A DNA stretch of 64,000 nucleotides from Cryoendolithus antarcticus (lineage: Eukaryota; Ascomycota; Dothideomycetes; Cladosporiales; Cladosporiaceae). Both the position numbers and the translations under genes were made by a program. The stretch spans positions 124,001 to 188,000 of the forward strand of contig NAJO01000060.1 in assembly GCA_002077065.1 (NCBI GenBank), read 5' to 3'. The notes under the pieces were generated by a model. That model was not told the DNA's origin, searched no databases, and saw only the letters and a program-made list of their open reading frames with translations. Below are positions 11,136 through 22,726 of this stretch, in pieces; the first letter of the stretch is position 1, and the number at the start of each line of letters is the position of its first letter.

Positions 11136-14100
11136 TCATTTGCCCTCATCTCCCATCCCCGGCCCACCCATCCCATTCCCCTGCTGTTGCTGCCCCTGCT
11201 GCTGCTGCGGCACGCCAAAACTCCCCCTTGGCGTCATCTGCCCCGCATACCCTCCATGCCCGCCACCGCCACTAGGATTCCTCATGAACTGCGGCGGTCC
11301 CTGTCCATACCCTCCCTGGCCCTGATGCGGCGGTTGGAAGCCCTGATGTGAGCCAGAGTGCTGCATCATTTGCGCTCCGGGTCGCGGGGAGGGCGCGTAG
11401 CCGTTGGGCTGCGCGTGCTGCGGCATGGGGGAGTAGCCTTGTTGAGGTTGGTGCGGGAGGTTGTTGGGGTGGTAGGAGGAGTTGGAGCTCGAGTGGGACA
11501 TCATGTGTGCTCCGGGTTGTTGGTGCATGTTTGGCGGGAAGGTGTTGGGGCCGTTAGGGAGGGTCTGAGGGTAGGCGTTGGGGCGCATCTGGTTCACTGC
11601 GATGAGATCAGTAAATGGGAATGTCTAGTGAGGACTGACACGATACTCACTCTGCTGCTGCGGATGCTGCTGCATCATCATCATCGGCCCTCCAGGCGGG
11701 GCCTGCATTTGCCTAAACTGCATGCCAGGACTCATACCATACCCTTGCTGACCTGCAAACTGCGGCATTTGGGGCACAGGTCCCTGGCCCATCTGCGGAC
11801 CATAGCCCGCCATCTGTGCGTGAGCATACCTAGGGCTGTTCTGCACACTGCCAGGTCCGCCAGGGTATTGCATCCTGTGATCGAATTGCTGGCCATGTTG
11901 ACTACCTTGATGACCGAAGAAAGGAGGCCGCTGACCAGGGCTAGGAAGAGGCGTGTGTCCATGATGCTGAGGATGCTGTGGAAGCTGGTGCTGCATGTGA
12001 ATGCCGGCCGGGATGGGCGTTGCTCGTGGCGTAGGGCCTTGGCTGTGTATGCGCGGCTTTGGGAAGGCGTCCAAGAAAGACTTGTTTTCGAACTCCTTCG
12101 CCACTGGCCAGGTCGGTGGAGTGCGAAATGGCTGAGGGATGCCGTTGATAAAGCTCTTCTTGTGATCCGCTGGATAGTCAGCTGTCAATAGCCTCTTGAT
12201 GGTGTCGCAGTCGACATTGACGTCCCGCTTAGGCATGTCACTCTTGTTATCCTTCTCATCAAAAAACGTCGCATTCGTCTCTGGCGCTGGTGCGCTGATT
12301 GGGATGCGCTGCGGACTGGGCGATGCACCCGATGGGGTAAAGCTGCTAACACCAGGCGTGAACTTGAACTCCTTGGCGTTTACATTGTAGCGAGTGTTTG
12401 TTGCCGATGTGGCAGAAGCCGGACTCAGCGGCCCATTATCGCGTGCCATGGGCCCGGTAGGAATACGAATGTCTGCTGGCAAAGGCTGTGTTTGAGGGCC
12501 CATACCAGGCTGTCGGCCCATGTAAGGTATGTTCTGGCCTCGTGGTGGTGCAAAGCCGCGAGGTGAAGTTAGCGACGGTCCACCGCGAAGGTTCTGGGAC
12601 ACGCGAGTACGTGAGTGTTGCAGTGAGAGCGACGTCTGCGAGTCAATAGCGGGCTGCGGCTGCTTCTGTGGTGAAGGTGTCGCAGATGCCCTCTCTTTCT
12701 CTCGTTCCTTCGCGCGTACCTCCTCTTGGAGTGCAGAGCTTTCGGCTTTACGCTTGATCTCAGCCTGCTTCTCATGATCTTTGGCCAATATTGGCACAAG
12801 ATCGTCTGGCACGCGACTCTTCAGCTTGAAGTTCTCGGCGAACTTCTTGAGATCGTTGATCTTGACGTTCTTCTCCAGCTTCTTGGCCATGCGTTGCTGC
12901 TCTCTCGCTTGATGCATCCGAAGCTTCTCGTTGTTCGCAAATTGCTTGAAGGCGTCGGCGGTCCCTCGCACATGGTCTTCTGTAGTATTCTCGGGCCTTT
13001 TTGCAGCTTCAGGTGTCTGGGACGTCGAAGCCACACTGTCATTGGCAATCTCTGCCGCTTCCGGCTTCATGCTACTCGGCGTCGTGACTGATTCAGGGGT
13101 GCGCGAGGGCTCGATCACCGTCGGCGCAGCAGCAGCAGCAGCAGCAGCAGGTGCAGGCTTCTCCAGCGAGATGATCGCAGGATCGTACGGCGCTCCAGGA
13201 ACAGTCGGGACGTTCGTGAGCGGCCTTCGAGATGGTGGCACATATGACCCAGCAGCACCTTTCAGCAACACCGGCGCCTCCCGCCTCACTCCCGAGTACT
13301 TGTCCTCTTCATCGAGTCCATCTCCTTCGTCGACAGTCTGACCGCGCTCTTCCGCAACATGCGAGTTCATGGCGGTGGACTTGAATATCTCACGCTCGAT
13401 CCTCTCTGCCTGCGCTGCAAGTCGCGCATACTCTGGTCGACTTCGATCGATGGTCGTTGTGTACTCATCTTCATCGTAGGTAGTCTGCGTGCCGAACTTC
13501 TCTTCGTTCACCGCGAACTGGTCCCATTTGGTGTCTCCAGAGCTCTCGAGCGCCATATCGTCCAAGCTCATCTCAATGCCGCCCGACCAAGGTTGTAGCT
13601 CTCGCTCAATTGGCCTGTCGCGGTTACGAATGGAGATCTCGGTATCTGTCCGGAAAGACGATGCTGCGGAGCCTAGTGACGTCGCATTAGCTTCGTGTGG
13701 CCTTGGTAGCTGAGCAAGGATCGTACCATTCTGCGTCGGCGCGCTTGCGAGGACGACCTCCGACACCGCTAGATCAATGGTGTCGTGCACATCGAAAGTC
13801 ATAATATGATCCTCCCCGTCACCAATGTACTCGTCTGGCAGAGCTCTCTCGCCATTGACTTGCTGACTGCTCGGAAGCCGGGTGCGTTTCGCCATTTTGA
13901 GGACGTAGACGCTCTTACTGGCAGCCTCGAGTGATGCCCCGCTGAAGACTCCACTAAATTGCTCGCCGTTCTTGAGTGTAAGTGTAGCATCGGTGCCCTA
14001 GATAGCAGTCAGTGACAGTGTTCACCGAGGTCGCTCCGATGTGCGAATAGTCATGGACTCAACATACTGTACTATGGGCCAAAAGGAACAGCAGCCGGTC

Positions 14101-14578
14101 ATGAGCATGCTGTTCGATGTTCGTGTCTGCTGGTGCTCCAGCTGGAGACTGGGGTGGCAGCTTCGGCAATGGCTTCTCGGTGCCGTCGTGCAAACTCGAC
14201 TGATTGCTAGTTCGCTGTGTGATGGGATTGGGACCTTGCCAGGCCTTTGGTGTTTGTGAGGTTTGCTTTCTGTGACCCATGCTGTTAGTACATGTCTCAA
14301 CCTTGAGATTGACTGCAATTGAGTTTCGTTTGGACGATATCCTCGAAGTGAGCACGTGCACAGTTGGATCGATGCCCAGACGTGATTGAGGACGCTTGAA
14401 GACGGTAGGTGCTGTGGTGCTAAGCTAGAGCAACTCACTTGTTCTGCCCGTCTACTGGACTGGCAGCTTGCTTGCGTGTGCCTTCCAGCGCCCTGCCATT
14501 GCTTCCGCTCTTCGACTGCTGCGGCTTGCTACCTGAAGCCTTTCCCGAGTTGTCTCCGTTCATGGTAGCAGCAGACAT
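11136..14578 (-). CDS. PBP1: Ataxin-2 / Pab1-binding protein homologue
   Basis: Four exons on the minus strand: 14578-14439, 14281-14068, 13997-11651 and 11596-11136. The introns have GTGAGT, GTATGT and GTGAGT donors, and the phases match at each junction, giving about 1053 residues. The N-terminus carries the Lsm-like (SM-ATX) fold: HDRLLFLLAHST then GTDATLTLKNGEQFSGVFSG, split exactly by an intron. The LsmAD domain follows at ~255-325 (WDQFAVNEEKFG, then RIEREI). A PAM2-like motif (NVNAKEFKFTP) lies near residue 650 and would bind the poly(A)-binding protein MLLE domain. The rest is low complexity: a poly-Ala run and a long Gln/Pro/Gly/Met/His-rich tail ending QQQQGQQQQ. Known family members act in poly(A)-tail control, stress granules and TORC1 restraint. 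It shares a ~1-kb divergent promoter region with the Bud6 gene. Confidence 0.92.
13127..13150. repeat. (GCA)8 trinucleotide repeat coding poly-Ala in the Pbp1 homologue
   Basis: Eight perfect GCA units on the plus strand, read as GCT-type alanine codons (TGC on the reverse, frame giving Ala) in the minus-strand gene. The run gives an eight-alanine tract in a disordered part of the protein. Slippage-prone repeats of this kind usually vary in length between strains. Confidence 0.85.
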
Positions 14579-15570
14579 ATTCGCAAGTGGGTGTTGAGTT
14601 TGTGCGACGAGTCGATCCTGACCGTCAATTCTCGCCTATATTGGCGATGATGGCGCGTGGGCAAGCTGCCCGTTGCAGTCGTGCAATGCTCTCCCAGGAC
14701 CTCCTCAGTAGAGCAACGCCGGCGCTGATGCAGAAGGGGAAAGTAGGAGGTGGGTGCACAGAAGCGTAGAGAAGAGGGGAGAAGATCACACCAGACGGCC
14801 AGTGTCGAGGTCGCCGCGAGCAGTGGACGGGGGGGCGAGGTGTGAGGTGAGGTCGCGGTCGAGATTCACGACAAGCGGAGGTGTCTTGCGTGAGAGCAGA
14901 CGTACCAGCCACGACGCTAGTGAGCACTTAGGTTTAGGTTCGTGCCGTACGGTCGAGAAGGTCGCCGGTCGGCATCTGTGCGACATGCATTGCGTGCAGC
15001 GCGAGAGTACAATGTCAACAACGAGGTGGAACTGGATGTGTGAGTCTTGAGGGTATATAGTGGTCGTTGTGCTCGTTGATCGAGTGAGAGATAACCCTAC
15101 GAGATACTGTATGGAAAGGACATACAATCTACCTCATCTTGGCCTCGATCCTCTCGCTAAACGTCGGGCGATTCGGCACGTCAAGCCTCACTCTTGCTAC
15201 TGGGCCGTCCTGCAGAGGATCATCCACACGGGGGGCTGCATACAGTACTCATCCGCATGCCCTGCGACTCGGTGGTGTCGCCTTGTTGTGATCGGTGGCC
15301 ATGTCTGGATTCGTAAAAGTGGTCCCTTCCTTGTTGATACTGCTGTCGCGAAAGGCATAGCTCTTGGCAGAGCAGCACACCTGGATCGGCACCCGATCAC
15401 GCGCACGCGAGCCCACGAGATCGCTCTTGGACTGTCTCATGCTGCCATAGGGCGGGATTCTCAAGACATCACCTTCCTTTAGATAGTGTTTGGATTACAC
15501 GAGGAATCGTCGCTGTTCGGAAGCCAACCACCGCTCCGTTCTGGGGAACCACAATCAGACCCGCGCCAAT
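14579..15570. promoter_or_regulatory. Divergent promoter region between Pbp1- and Bud6-like genes
   Basis: The two flanking genes start at 14578 (minus) and 15571 (plus), so their promoters and 5' leaders must lie here. I see no convincing coding frame and did not identify specific factor sites. Confidence 0.55.
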
Positions 15571-18500
15571 ATGGCGTCCACCGAGGAAGCGCAGCGGGCG
15601 AGTGGGGGTTCTGCGAATAGTCGATCGTCTGGAAGTAGTCGGCGACAACAGAATGTAAGCAGCCTCCCAACACCAGATGAGCGGCGGCGCGAAGGCACAA
15701 GCTCTTGCTGGATCATCGACTGACTCTACAAAGCCCCAGCAGCAGCTGTCCACGATCGAGAAATCGGTGACCCACCTCTTGGTCGCCACCAAGCAACTGT
15801 TGGAGACTCTCACCATGTGGTCGCGAGGAAGCGCAACAGAAGCAGAGGTATCAGATGTCTACGTAAGATTGGGGTACGAGTTCAACATAGCATGTCGAGC
15901 TTTCAACGCAATCGGTGTCGAAACCACCGACCTTGGACCCGTGCCAGATTTACTGCGCGCCATATTGGAGGATACGCTCAGTCAAGAGGCGAGCCAGGCT
16001 AGCTTGGACAAATTCCTTCCGCGGATTCGTGATATTATCATAAATCTCTTGCATGGATTGAAGAAAAAGCAACAGAGGCTACGGCAGAAGCATGGCAAGG
16101 AGGGTGGAGACACGAGACCGCCGAGACAAGGGTCGACTGCGAGCACCACAAGCTTGGAAACGAGCTTGACACAGCAACTGGAGGATGTGCCATCACGGAC
16201 TTCGAGCAGTCGGACATATGCACAGAGACAAGGAAGTGGAGAGGCAGCGGCGCAGGATCTGCCACCACGGACAACGAGTGCTACAGATCGATCTTCACCG
16301 CGGCGGCACAACCTCAGTCCACAAGGCAGTTTGCACCAGCGCGGTACGAGTCGGGATACCTCCTCTTCTTCACTGTCAAGTGGAGCGATGCAGAACATAC
16401 CAGTCATCGCGCCGTACCCGGACAATGACACCATGCCCACGACCCAAGTGTATCCTCCAGATGAAGCATCTCCGGAACCACCTCCGCCTCCGCCAAAGCA
16501 GAACGACGCCTTGATGGCATTACAAGGTCGAGGTGACCTCGAGCGACGAGCGTCACGACGTTTCTCAGCATACCAAATACAGAAGCACCTGGGTCCCTCA
16601 GCGAATGGTATAGGAGCAATACCGCCAGCGCAGCACTCGCCAGTCCCGAATAGAGGTCGGGACGTGCGAGAATCGATGAACGCAGTCAGATCCAGAGGCA
16701 GTGTGATGGTGCACAATCGAACAAAGTCAAGAACGGGTGCGGCAGGCTACGAGCCAAGCCCGTCGAGAATGCAGCGTGACGTGAGGAGGATCACCGAGGA
16801 GTCGATGCCCGACTTGTCACCTCCGAAGCAGCCTGCTACGCAAGAACTGGACAGTCCCATGGTGAAGACGCCGGAGGATAAGCTCGGCTCGTATCCTTTT
16901 CCAGACACAAATGGGCCTGCACATAACATTGGCGCAACGTTGAATGGCCCAGTCAACGATATATACGTACCATCTAGCTACGAAAGTCCCGCGCCTGTGG
17001 TAGAAGATCGACCACCACCCGCGCCTGCACGGAGTAACTCACGACGCGATCCTCAGACTACGCCGCCACAGTCGCAGTATATAGCTGAGAGCTCTCCTCA
17101 GCCTGGGAAGGAGCTCACTCTCTTCCTGCAGTACAAAAGCAAGATCAAGAAGTTCGTACTGCCCGACGGTGGTGATCTGAGCATACCACGATTGCAACTA
17201 GCATTCATCGAGAAGTTTGCATGGAACACGCACAACAACGGCGTCGATCTCCCAGATATCTACATCCAAGACACAGTCTCCGGCGTGCGCCATGAGCTCG
17301 AGGACCTTACAGACATCAAAGAACGCAGCGTCCTGGTCCTCAACGTCGAGGCCCTCGACGAAGTAAAGCGTCACATAGACGACGGCATAGGCGGTCTTCG
17401 CAGGATTGTCGAAGGAATCAAGACGTCGGTAGAAACTCAACAGACCACAATCCAGCAAGTCTCAGACCAGCAACAAGAAACCGCAAAAGCCGTCACCACA
17501 ATAGCAACCACAGCGCCAATCCGCAGCTCCGGCCCACCCACGACCTCAACATCCGGCACCATCACACCCTCCCGCACTCCTTCTCTCCGCGCCTCCCCCA
17601 GCCACCTCACAGAGCTGCAATCCCTCCGCCGCGACCTCGCCATCATCCGCCAAACTTACACCTCCTTCGTCAGCGACCTGAACAGCAACATGACTCTCAT
17701 CCGCTCCAAAGCCACAACCCTTCGCTCCACAGCCGAACGCGCCGCGATCCCTGACGTAGCCTCTGGCTCCGGCCGCGCTTACGTCAACACTGGTAAAGGT
17801 AGTCTCGGCGCCGACAGCGAGAAGATCGTGAACCGCGTCGACGATTTACAGGATCTCGTCGAAGACCTCCGTAAAGACGTCGTAACGCGGGGCGTCCGGC
17901 CGTTGCCGCGGCAGCTGGAGAGTGTTAGTAAGGACATCAGTCTGGCTACTTCGGACCTTAAGAAAATGCAAGAGTACTTGAAGAGGGAGAAGCCGGTATG
18001 GACGAAGATCTGGGAGAAGGAGTTGCAAGTTGTTTGCGATGACCGAGACTTCCTTACTAATCAAGAAGATCTTGCCGTGGATCTTGAGGCTGATCTGGAG
18101 CAAGCGGCCGCAACGTTCGAGTTGGTTGAGATGGCGACCAAAGCGCAGAATCTGGCGCAGCAAGGCACCGCTGGCGCAAACGGCGTTGTACCGGGTCAAG
18201 CCGCACTTCGGAGCTCATCCCGAACTCTCGGACTCGACGGTGGCGACCCGCAGAAAGCCAAAGACGGTGTCTTGGGTGAAGTCCGCGCCCTTCAGCCCAA
18301 CCACGAAAGCCGACTCGAAGCCATCGAACGCGCGGAGAAAGCCCGCCAACGCGAGCTAGAGAGCAGACAAGGCGGGGAGTTTCAGAAGGAACTTGGCAAT
18401 TTCGTCGAAGAGGGTAAACTCAAGAAGAGCGGTGGTGTGGAGGAAGTCGAGCGCGTGCGCTTACTTCGTGAAGATCGGGCGAGGAAGGAGAATTTCAGGT

Positions 18501-18712
18501 TGTTGGAGGAGAGAGATCGGCTGAAGGCGGAGAAGCAAGCGAGAGAGGCGGCTGCAGCTGCGGCTGCTAGTGGAAAGGTGGAGGGCGAGGGAAGAGAAGA
18601 GGGGGCGTTGGAGGTGCCGGTGCTGCTGGAGGGGGAGAGGACTAGTAGTCCTGAGAGTGGGTTTGTGGATGCGAAGGAGGAGGTTGGGACGCCGGGAGAG
18701 GGGCCGGTGTAA
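15571..18712 (+). CDS. BUD6: Actin-interacting protein Bud6/Aip3 homologue
   Basis: Exon 1 (15571-15654, 28 codons) is joined to 15734-18712 across a 79-nt intron with GTAAGC donor and CAAAG acceptor, giving about 1020 residues. Residues ~30-140 form a helical region (STIEKSVTHLLVATKQLLE, then RGSATEAEVSDVYVRLG) seen at the N-terminus of filamentous fungal Bud6. A long Ser/Pro/Arg-rich disordered part follows. The conserved AIP3 core begins near residue 485 (ELTLFLQYKSKIKKFVLP) and continues as coiled coils to about 900, with a final charged helix. Bud6 is a polarisome component that binds actin monomers and activates formins for actin-cable assembly at hyphal tips. Length and domain order fit orthologues. 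The C-terminal ~60 residues are Glu/Gly-rich and probably unstructured. Confidence 0.9.
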
Positions 18713-19332
18713 GATTGTGAGGAGAGGGGAAAGAGATGTTGGAGTATGTACTTGTAATGTTTGATTACCGTCGAGAATCCTCCGTCTGGCCGGCTCTCAT
18801 CCTGTCTCGTCGCCGCTCACACGTCTGCTTGGCGTCTGCTGGTCCGAGCTCATTTATACATAAACGCCAATCCGATGCATCTCCCTTCCTGACACACACC
18901 TACACCCCATGCTCTGCTCAGATCCACCTATATCACTGATCTTGTTCGCCTCGGCGATCACGGCAACGATCTACTCTAACCAAGCCTTGGCCGAGTCTCG
19001 GCCTGCTGTACGCTACATCAGTATTGATGTTGGTCACGCGGGCCGATCAGAAGAATGGGCGTGAGGGGTCAGAGCTATGCAGTGGCAGCTTCCCAGCAGA
19101 AAAGTATGAGAGGTTGAAATGACACGCTGCTTCGGCGTTGCTCGTAGGACTACTCACGTGTGCATGTGTTGAGCCAAGTGGTGGGTCCGAGGGAGTTGTG
19201 TTTCTTCTTTCTCATTAATGTAACCATCTTTCTCTGATCTGCGATACCCAACAACAGAGAGATATCGGGGAGCGCAACACTATTGACCACACCCAGCTCT
19301 CGAGCTACCCACCACCACCGCCCCTCGCCACA
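18713..19332. other. Intergenic region, no gene seen
   Basis: About 620 nt between two plus-strand genes. It contains no frame with recognisable features. A CACGTG hexamer near 19155 could be a bHLH site, but a single hexamer has little weight. The last ~60 nt are rich in CA/CC and look like the 5' leader of the HeLo-domain gene. Confidence 0.4.
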
Positions 19333-20781
19333 ATGGCCGACCACAGCAAGCCCAATTCAACCCACACCGAACACGCCGATCCCACTCCCGACCACGAAGG
19401 CGCCCTCCTCTCCGTCCTAACCCTCGCCTCCCTCTACAGCACCACCGTCGAAGCCTTCGGCCTCATCCGCGCAGCCGGAAAATGGTCTCACGACGAGCAG
19501 CTCCTGCTAACCCGCCTGGGAATCCAGCAAGCCCGGCTGCTAACCTGGGGTGACGCGCTCGGCATAGCCTCCCCGCCTAAAAGTGTTACGACGAGCGCGG
19601 TGCCGAAACATCCTTCAGCCGCGTATCCGGATCTGACGGAGCCGACGTTCTTCACGCCGCGGGATCCGAGGCTGGATGAGGAGGGTGTGAGGGAGGCAGT
19701 AGAGGGCGCGCTGAACGCGATTGTAGACAGGAGCAGTCATTTGACGCGGGAGGAAATGATGGACAAATTCGGCTTGAAGCCGCCGAAGAAGCTGACGGGA
19801 CATGTCTATCAACCCGCCCTCGACACCACACGTCTCGAGGGCTTCAGGGAAAAGTACGAGTTACTGAAAGAAGTCGCGGAGACGTACGCGGGCCTACAGA
19901 CGACGCAGCGGAGTGCTAGTATCACCCTGCCTTCCGCGTGGATTATCAGCGATGGGGTGCGGTTTGCGGAGTTTCTGCGCTTGACGCAGGAGAAGATCGA
20001 TTCGCTTGTGGAGTTGCTTGGGGTCAAGGACGCGGTTGATAGGGGGTTGAAAATGGATATTAGGGGGTTTGGGTGGCATTTGACTGCAGATCGCACGAGG
20101 ATCGCGCAGGATGTTAGTAAGCTTAGGCTTATCATGGAGGCTTGCGAGGGGGATTACCCGGAGTATCTTGGGGCTGTGGATCAGGCGTTGGTCAATATTG
20201 ACCGCGAAGAACGGGAACGATACATGCCCTCCCCCTTCGCGAAGCCCAAGCCAGCGCCCGCTGCCGCGCCTGTGGCTCCCGCGAACTCCTCCCCGGCTTT
20301 TACGAAAGCTGTGGAGGGGAGTAATGGGAGTGCGAATGGGAGTGGACATACTGCTGGCCATCAAGCTCACGCAGCAGGCGCCAAGCGGCCCTCGATCTTC
20401 GGTCGCCTCTTCCGAAAGTCCAGCTCCCAGGTCCCCAAATCGAATCACCACCGCGCCTCCACACCCTCGAATCTAAATCCTACGACCCAACTCCCAGACC
20501 GCTCGCTCTCGGACGCCGGGCCACACGATCCTAGGTATGATGAACACCATGACGAGGAGCCGTTGGTGCGGGAACGGAGTAAGAGCGTCGGCGATATATA
20601 TGATTTGGGGGAGTATCAGAAAGCTGGTGGCGAGCATGGGGAGGAGCTGGGGAGGGTGGAGACTTATGCTACTGTTAGTGCGGGGAGTGAAGATGGGGGA
20701 GGAGGGGAGGTGGGGAAGATGATTAGTAGGCATGATCAGTATAGGGGGATTGGGAGGGTGGAGACTAGGGAGGTGAGGTAA
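19333..20781 (+). CDS. HeLo-domain (HET-S-like) protein
   Basis: A single-exon protein of 482 residues. Residues ~20-245 match the HeLo (prion-inhibition and propagation) fold: a hydrophobic N-terminal helix (LLSVLTLASLYSTTVEAFGL), then the characteristic LLLTRLGIQQARLLTWGDALG segment and further amphipathic helices. HeLo domains in HET-S and related fungal proteins execute regulated cell death by membrane attack. The region from ~290 is disordered and basic, then Ser/Gly-rich. The C-terminus carries two copies of (L/I)GRVET, 40-odd residues apart, but no HET-s-type amyloid motif that I can recognise. No NLR gene lies next door. Codon use (many GGG/GAG) and the lack of introns differ a little from neighbours. 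The HeLo call is made by eye from motif resemblance; the role in cell death is inferred from the family. Confidence 0.7.
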   Translation: MADHSKPNSTHTEHADPTPDHEGALLSVLTLASLYSTTVEAFGLIRAAGKWSHDEQLLLTRLGIQQARLLTWGDALGIASPPKSVTTSAVPKHPSAAYPDLTEPTFFTPRDPRLDEEGVREAVEGALNAIVDRSSHLTREEMMDKFGLKPPKKLTGHVYQPALDTTRLEGFREKYELLKEVAETYAGLQTTQRSASITLPSAWIISDGVRFAEFLRLTQEKIDSLVELLGVKDAVDRGLKMDIRGFGWHLTADRTRIAQDVSKLRLIMEACEGDYPEYLGAVDQALVNIDREERERYMPSPFAKPKPAPAAAPVAPANSSPAFTKAVEGSNGSANGSGHTAGHQAHAAGAKRPSIFGRLFRKSSSQVPKSNHHRASTPSNLNPTTQLPDRSLSDAGPHDPRYDEHHDEEPLVRERSKSVGDIYDLGEYQKAGGEHGEELGRVETYATVSAGSEDGGGGEVGKMISRHDQYRGIGRVETREVR

Positions 20782-21249
20782 TGGCCTGGATGGGTAGTAA
20801 TGAGCGTGTGTGTTGGATATGGAAGGGGGGATCGTGAGGAGGTAACGGAGGACTGGTGATTTGGTTATACCCCTTTTGCAAGCGTTTCAATCAAAGGAAC
20901 AGTTTTTACGAAAGCGCAGCAGTCTAGTAGTTTTATCTCGCTACCTCCGCGTCCTGCATAGTCCCAAGGGTCTTGTGCTACTACGGAGTCCATCTCGAGG
21001 ATGCTCCGTCTCGCCAAACACCATGGAAAACATAGCCCGGCGTTCGCGATCGCTAAATCTAACACTCATTCGTGTTTCTCTACTCCGCGGTGCAGGAGAA
21101 TCTTGCCATCACCGTGCGATAGATCGATGCATATGTATGGAGAGCGCAGCTTGGTGGATCCTGGTTTTGCACAGAGCAAAAGCGCCATGACCCAGGATTG
21201 TACAGGAAGTGATTGAAGATTGTCAGAAAGCTGTAATGAAGAGATTGAC
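20782..21249. other. Convergent intergenic region, no gene seen
   Basis: This ~470-nt interval separates the 3' ends of the HeLo gene (plus) and the next minus-strand gene. Only short overlapping open frames are present, and none has a signature. It probably holds both 3' untranslated parts. Confidence 0.4.
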
Positions 21250-22029
21250 TTACCACTTCAAATCTATCACTCCGTCCACAGGACGCGTATCCTCAACGCC
21301 GTCCATCGGGTTATCGATGCCAGCATCGACTCGTAACGGCTCGACCGCTTCAATCCCCCCCTCCGTGTCAACAACAGCCGGCGGATAAACAACAGCATTT
21401 TCATCATCGTGCCCCAGTCTCGCCCACTCAGCCTGACTAACCCCATTCGCAGTATCGAAATACTGTCTGCCACTCGGTAACGCCCACCGGCCTCGACTAT
21501 AGCTCCTCGACCGCCTACCCATCTCAGTCATAGTCTTACCACTCTTGCCCCAGTTGTCGTGCACGTTCCAATGTACTGTTCGACCCTGGGGCAGGCGTGG
21601 AGCGCCGAATTGCACGCGTTTCGATGTGCTGGGGAGGTAGGTGTCTTCGACTTGCTGCTGACTCGGGATCAATACCGCGCCTACATGGTCGAGTGTAGGG
21701 TAAGCCGGATCATCAAACTCCTCATGGCAAATCTCAGCATTCGCCAACGCAGTCGCAATCTGAACATACTCCCTCCTTAGATTCCACGCCTTCTGGCCAG
21801 CGGCGAGCTTAGCTGCTGCGTCTGTGCTCGTATCTGTTAGGCTCTTTCGATAGGTGGAGGCGTCTATGTAGGCGGGACGAACTTTGTTGTACATCGCTAC
21901 GAGCTCTTGGTGCTCGAGGCAGGAGTGGCAGAAGGAGATTGAAGGGGAGAATGAGGTTGTGTAGCCTGGGGGAGGGGTGAAGTGGTAGGAGACCATGTGC
22001 TGGCAGGTTGAGGCGAGGATGATGTGCAT
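21250..22029 (-). CDS. Conserved-looking hypothetical protein with N-terminal Cys/His residues
   Basis: A 259-residue frame that I do not recognise. The N-terminus has a C-x-H and later CHSC pair (around residues 9-37), like the many Dothideomycete proteins that begin with a small Cys/His segment. The middle is helical (YNKVRPAYIDASTYRKSL, WNLRREYVQIATALANAE), and the C-terminus is acidic and Val/Asp-rich. A splice acceptor (CCCTTTCCAG, 22043-22034 region) precedes the ATG. An upstream exon ending near a GTAAGT donor at about 22130 could either be untranslated or add ~30 residues starting at an ATG near 22215. The start is therefore uncertain; the body of the frame looks coding. Confidence 0.55.
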   Translation of the reverse strand: MHIILASTCQHMVSYHFTPPPGYTTSFSPSISFCHSCLEHQELVAMYNKVRPAYIDASTYRKSLTDTSTDAAAKLAAGQKAWNLRREYVQIATALANAEICHEEFDDPAYPTLDHVGAVLIPSQQQVEDTYLPSTSKRVQFGAPRLPQGRTVHWNVHDNWGKSGKTMTEMGRRSRSYSRGRWALPSGRQYFDTANGVSQAEWARLGHDDENAVVYPPAVVDTEGGIEAVEPLRVDAGIDNPMDGVEDTRPVDGVIDLKW

Positions 22030-22726
22030 GGCTGGAAAGGGGGACTGGCTTGCAGTCGCGTGGGTCGTTGATGAGGGGACTCACCTGCTGGGGACTTTGC
22101 GCAGGGGAAATGCGAGAGGGACTTACGGGAGTCAAGGAGACTCGATGGTGCTGCTGATGAGACGAGAGATGAGCGCAGTCGGACGACAAAGAGCATCAGC
22201 TGAAGACAAGGCATTGTTGGAAGGTGATGGAAGGGAGTGCCGAGTGTCATTCCTGATCCGGCTTGTCATGGAAATGGCGTTGCTTTGTTCGATACCACGC
22301 ACCTCAAATCCTCGTCTCCACTCGCGACACGGACTACCACCACTTCTCCGGGCATCTGTCATGTCTGAAGCGCTCAGATAACTTCAGCTGCGATCGTGAT
22401 GCAGTGGACGCTTGTGCCTTGGAGAGACGCAGATTGGGCAAACGTACAGTGGAGCACCGCATCTCTCTCATCTGGGCTGATGTTACGCTTCTGCTGTCAT
22501 GGGTGCTTCAATGGGAGCACAGAAGCCTTGCAGACTCTGTGGAAAGCGAAGCCAGGTCTTGCGGTAGATGAGCACATTCTTGGGGGTTCATACAGGTGAA
22601 CGTAATGTCGGACTTCCTCACTGACCGGGCTGTGTGAGGGCTTAACGCAGTCGATGGATATAGCATGCACTGGCGGAGAATAGTCACCATGCATCCTTTA
22701 TGTGACTTGCGAAGCTCGCATGTAGT
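22030..22726. other. Intergenic region, possible leader exon
   Basis: The left part probably carries the leader or first exon of the preceding minus-strand gene. The rest, up to the F-box-like gene's stop at 22727, has no supported coding frame. Confidence 0.35.

Noticed and set aside
11358..12191. 277-codon plus-strand frame
   Set aside because: It lies antisense to the Gln/Pro/His-rich part of the Pbp1-like gene; its His/Leu/Arg-rich translation is the mirror of that composition and has no domain.
15982..16716. 244-codon minus-strand frame
   Set aside because: It is antisense to the disordered part of the Bud6-like gene and has a compositionally biased, domain-free translation.
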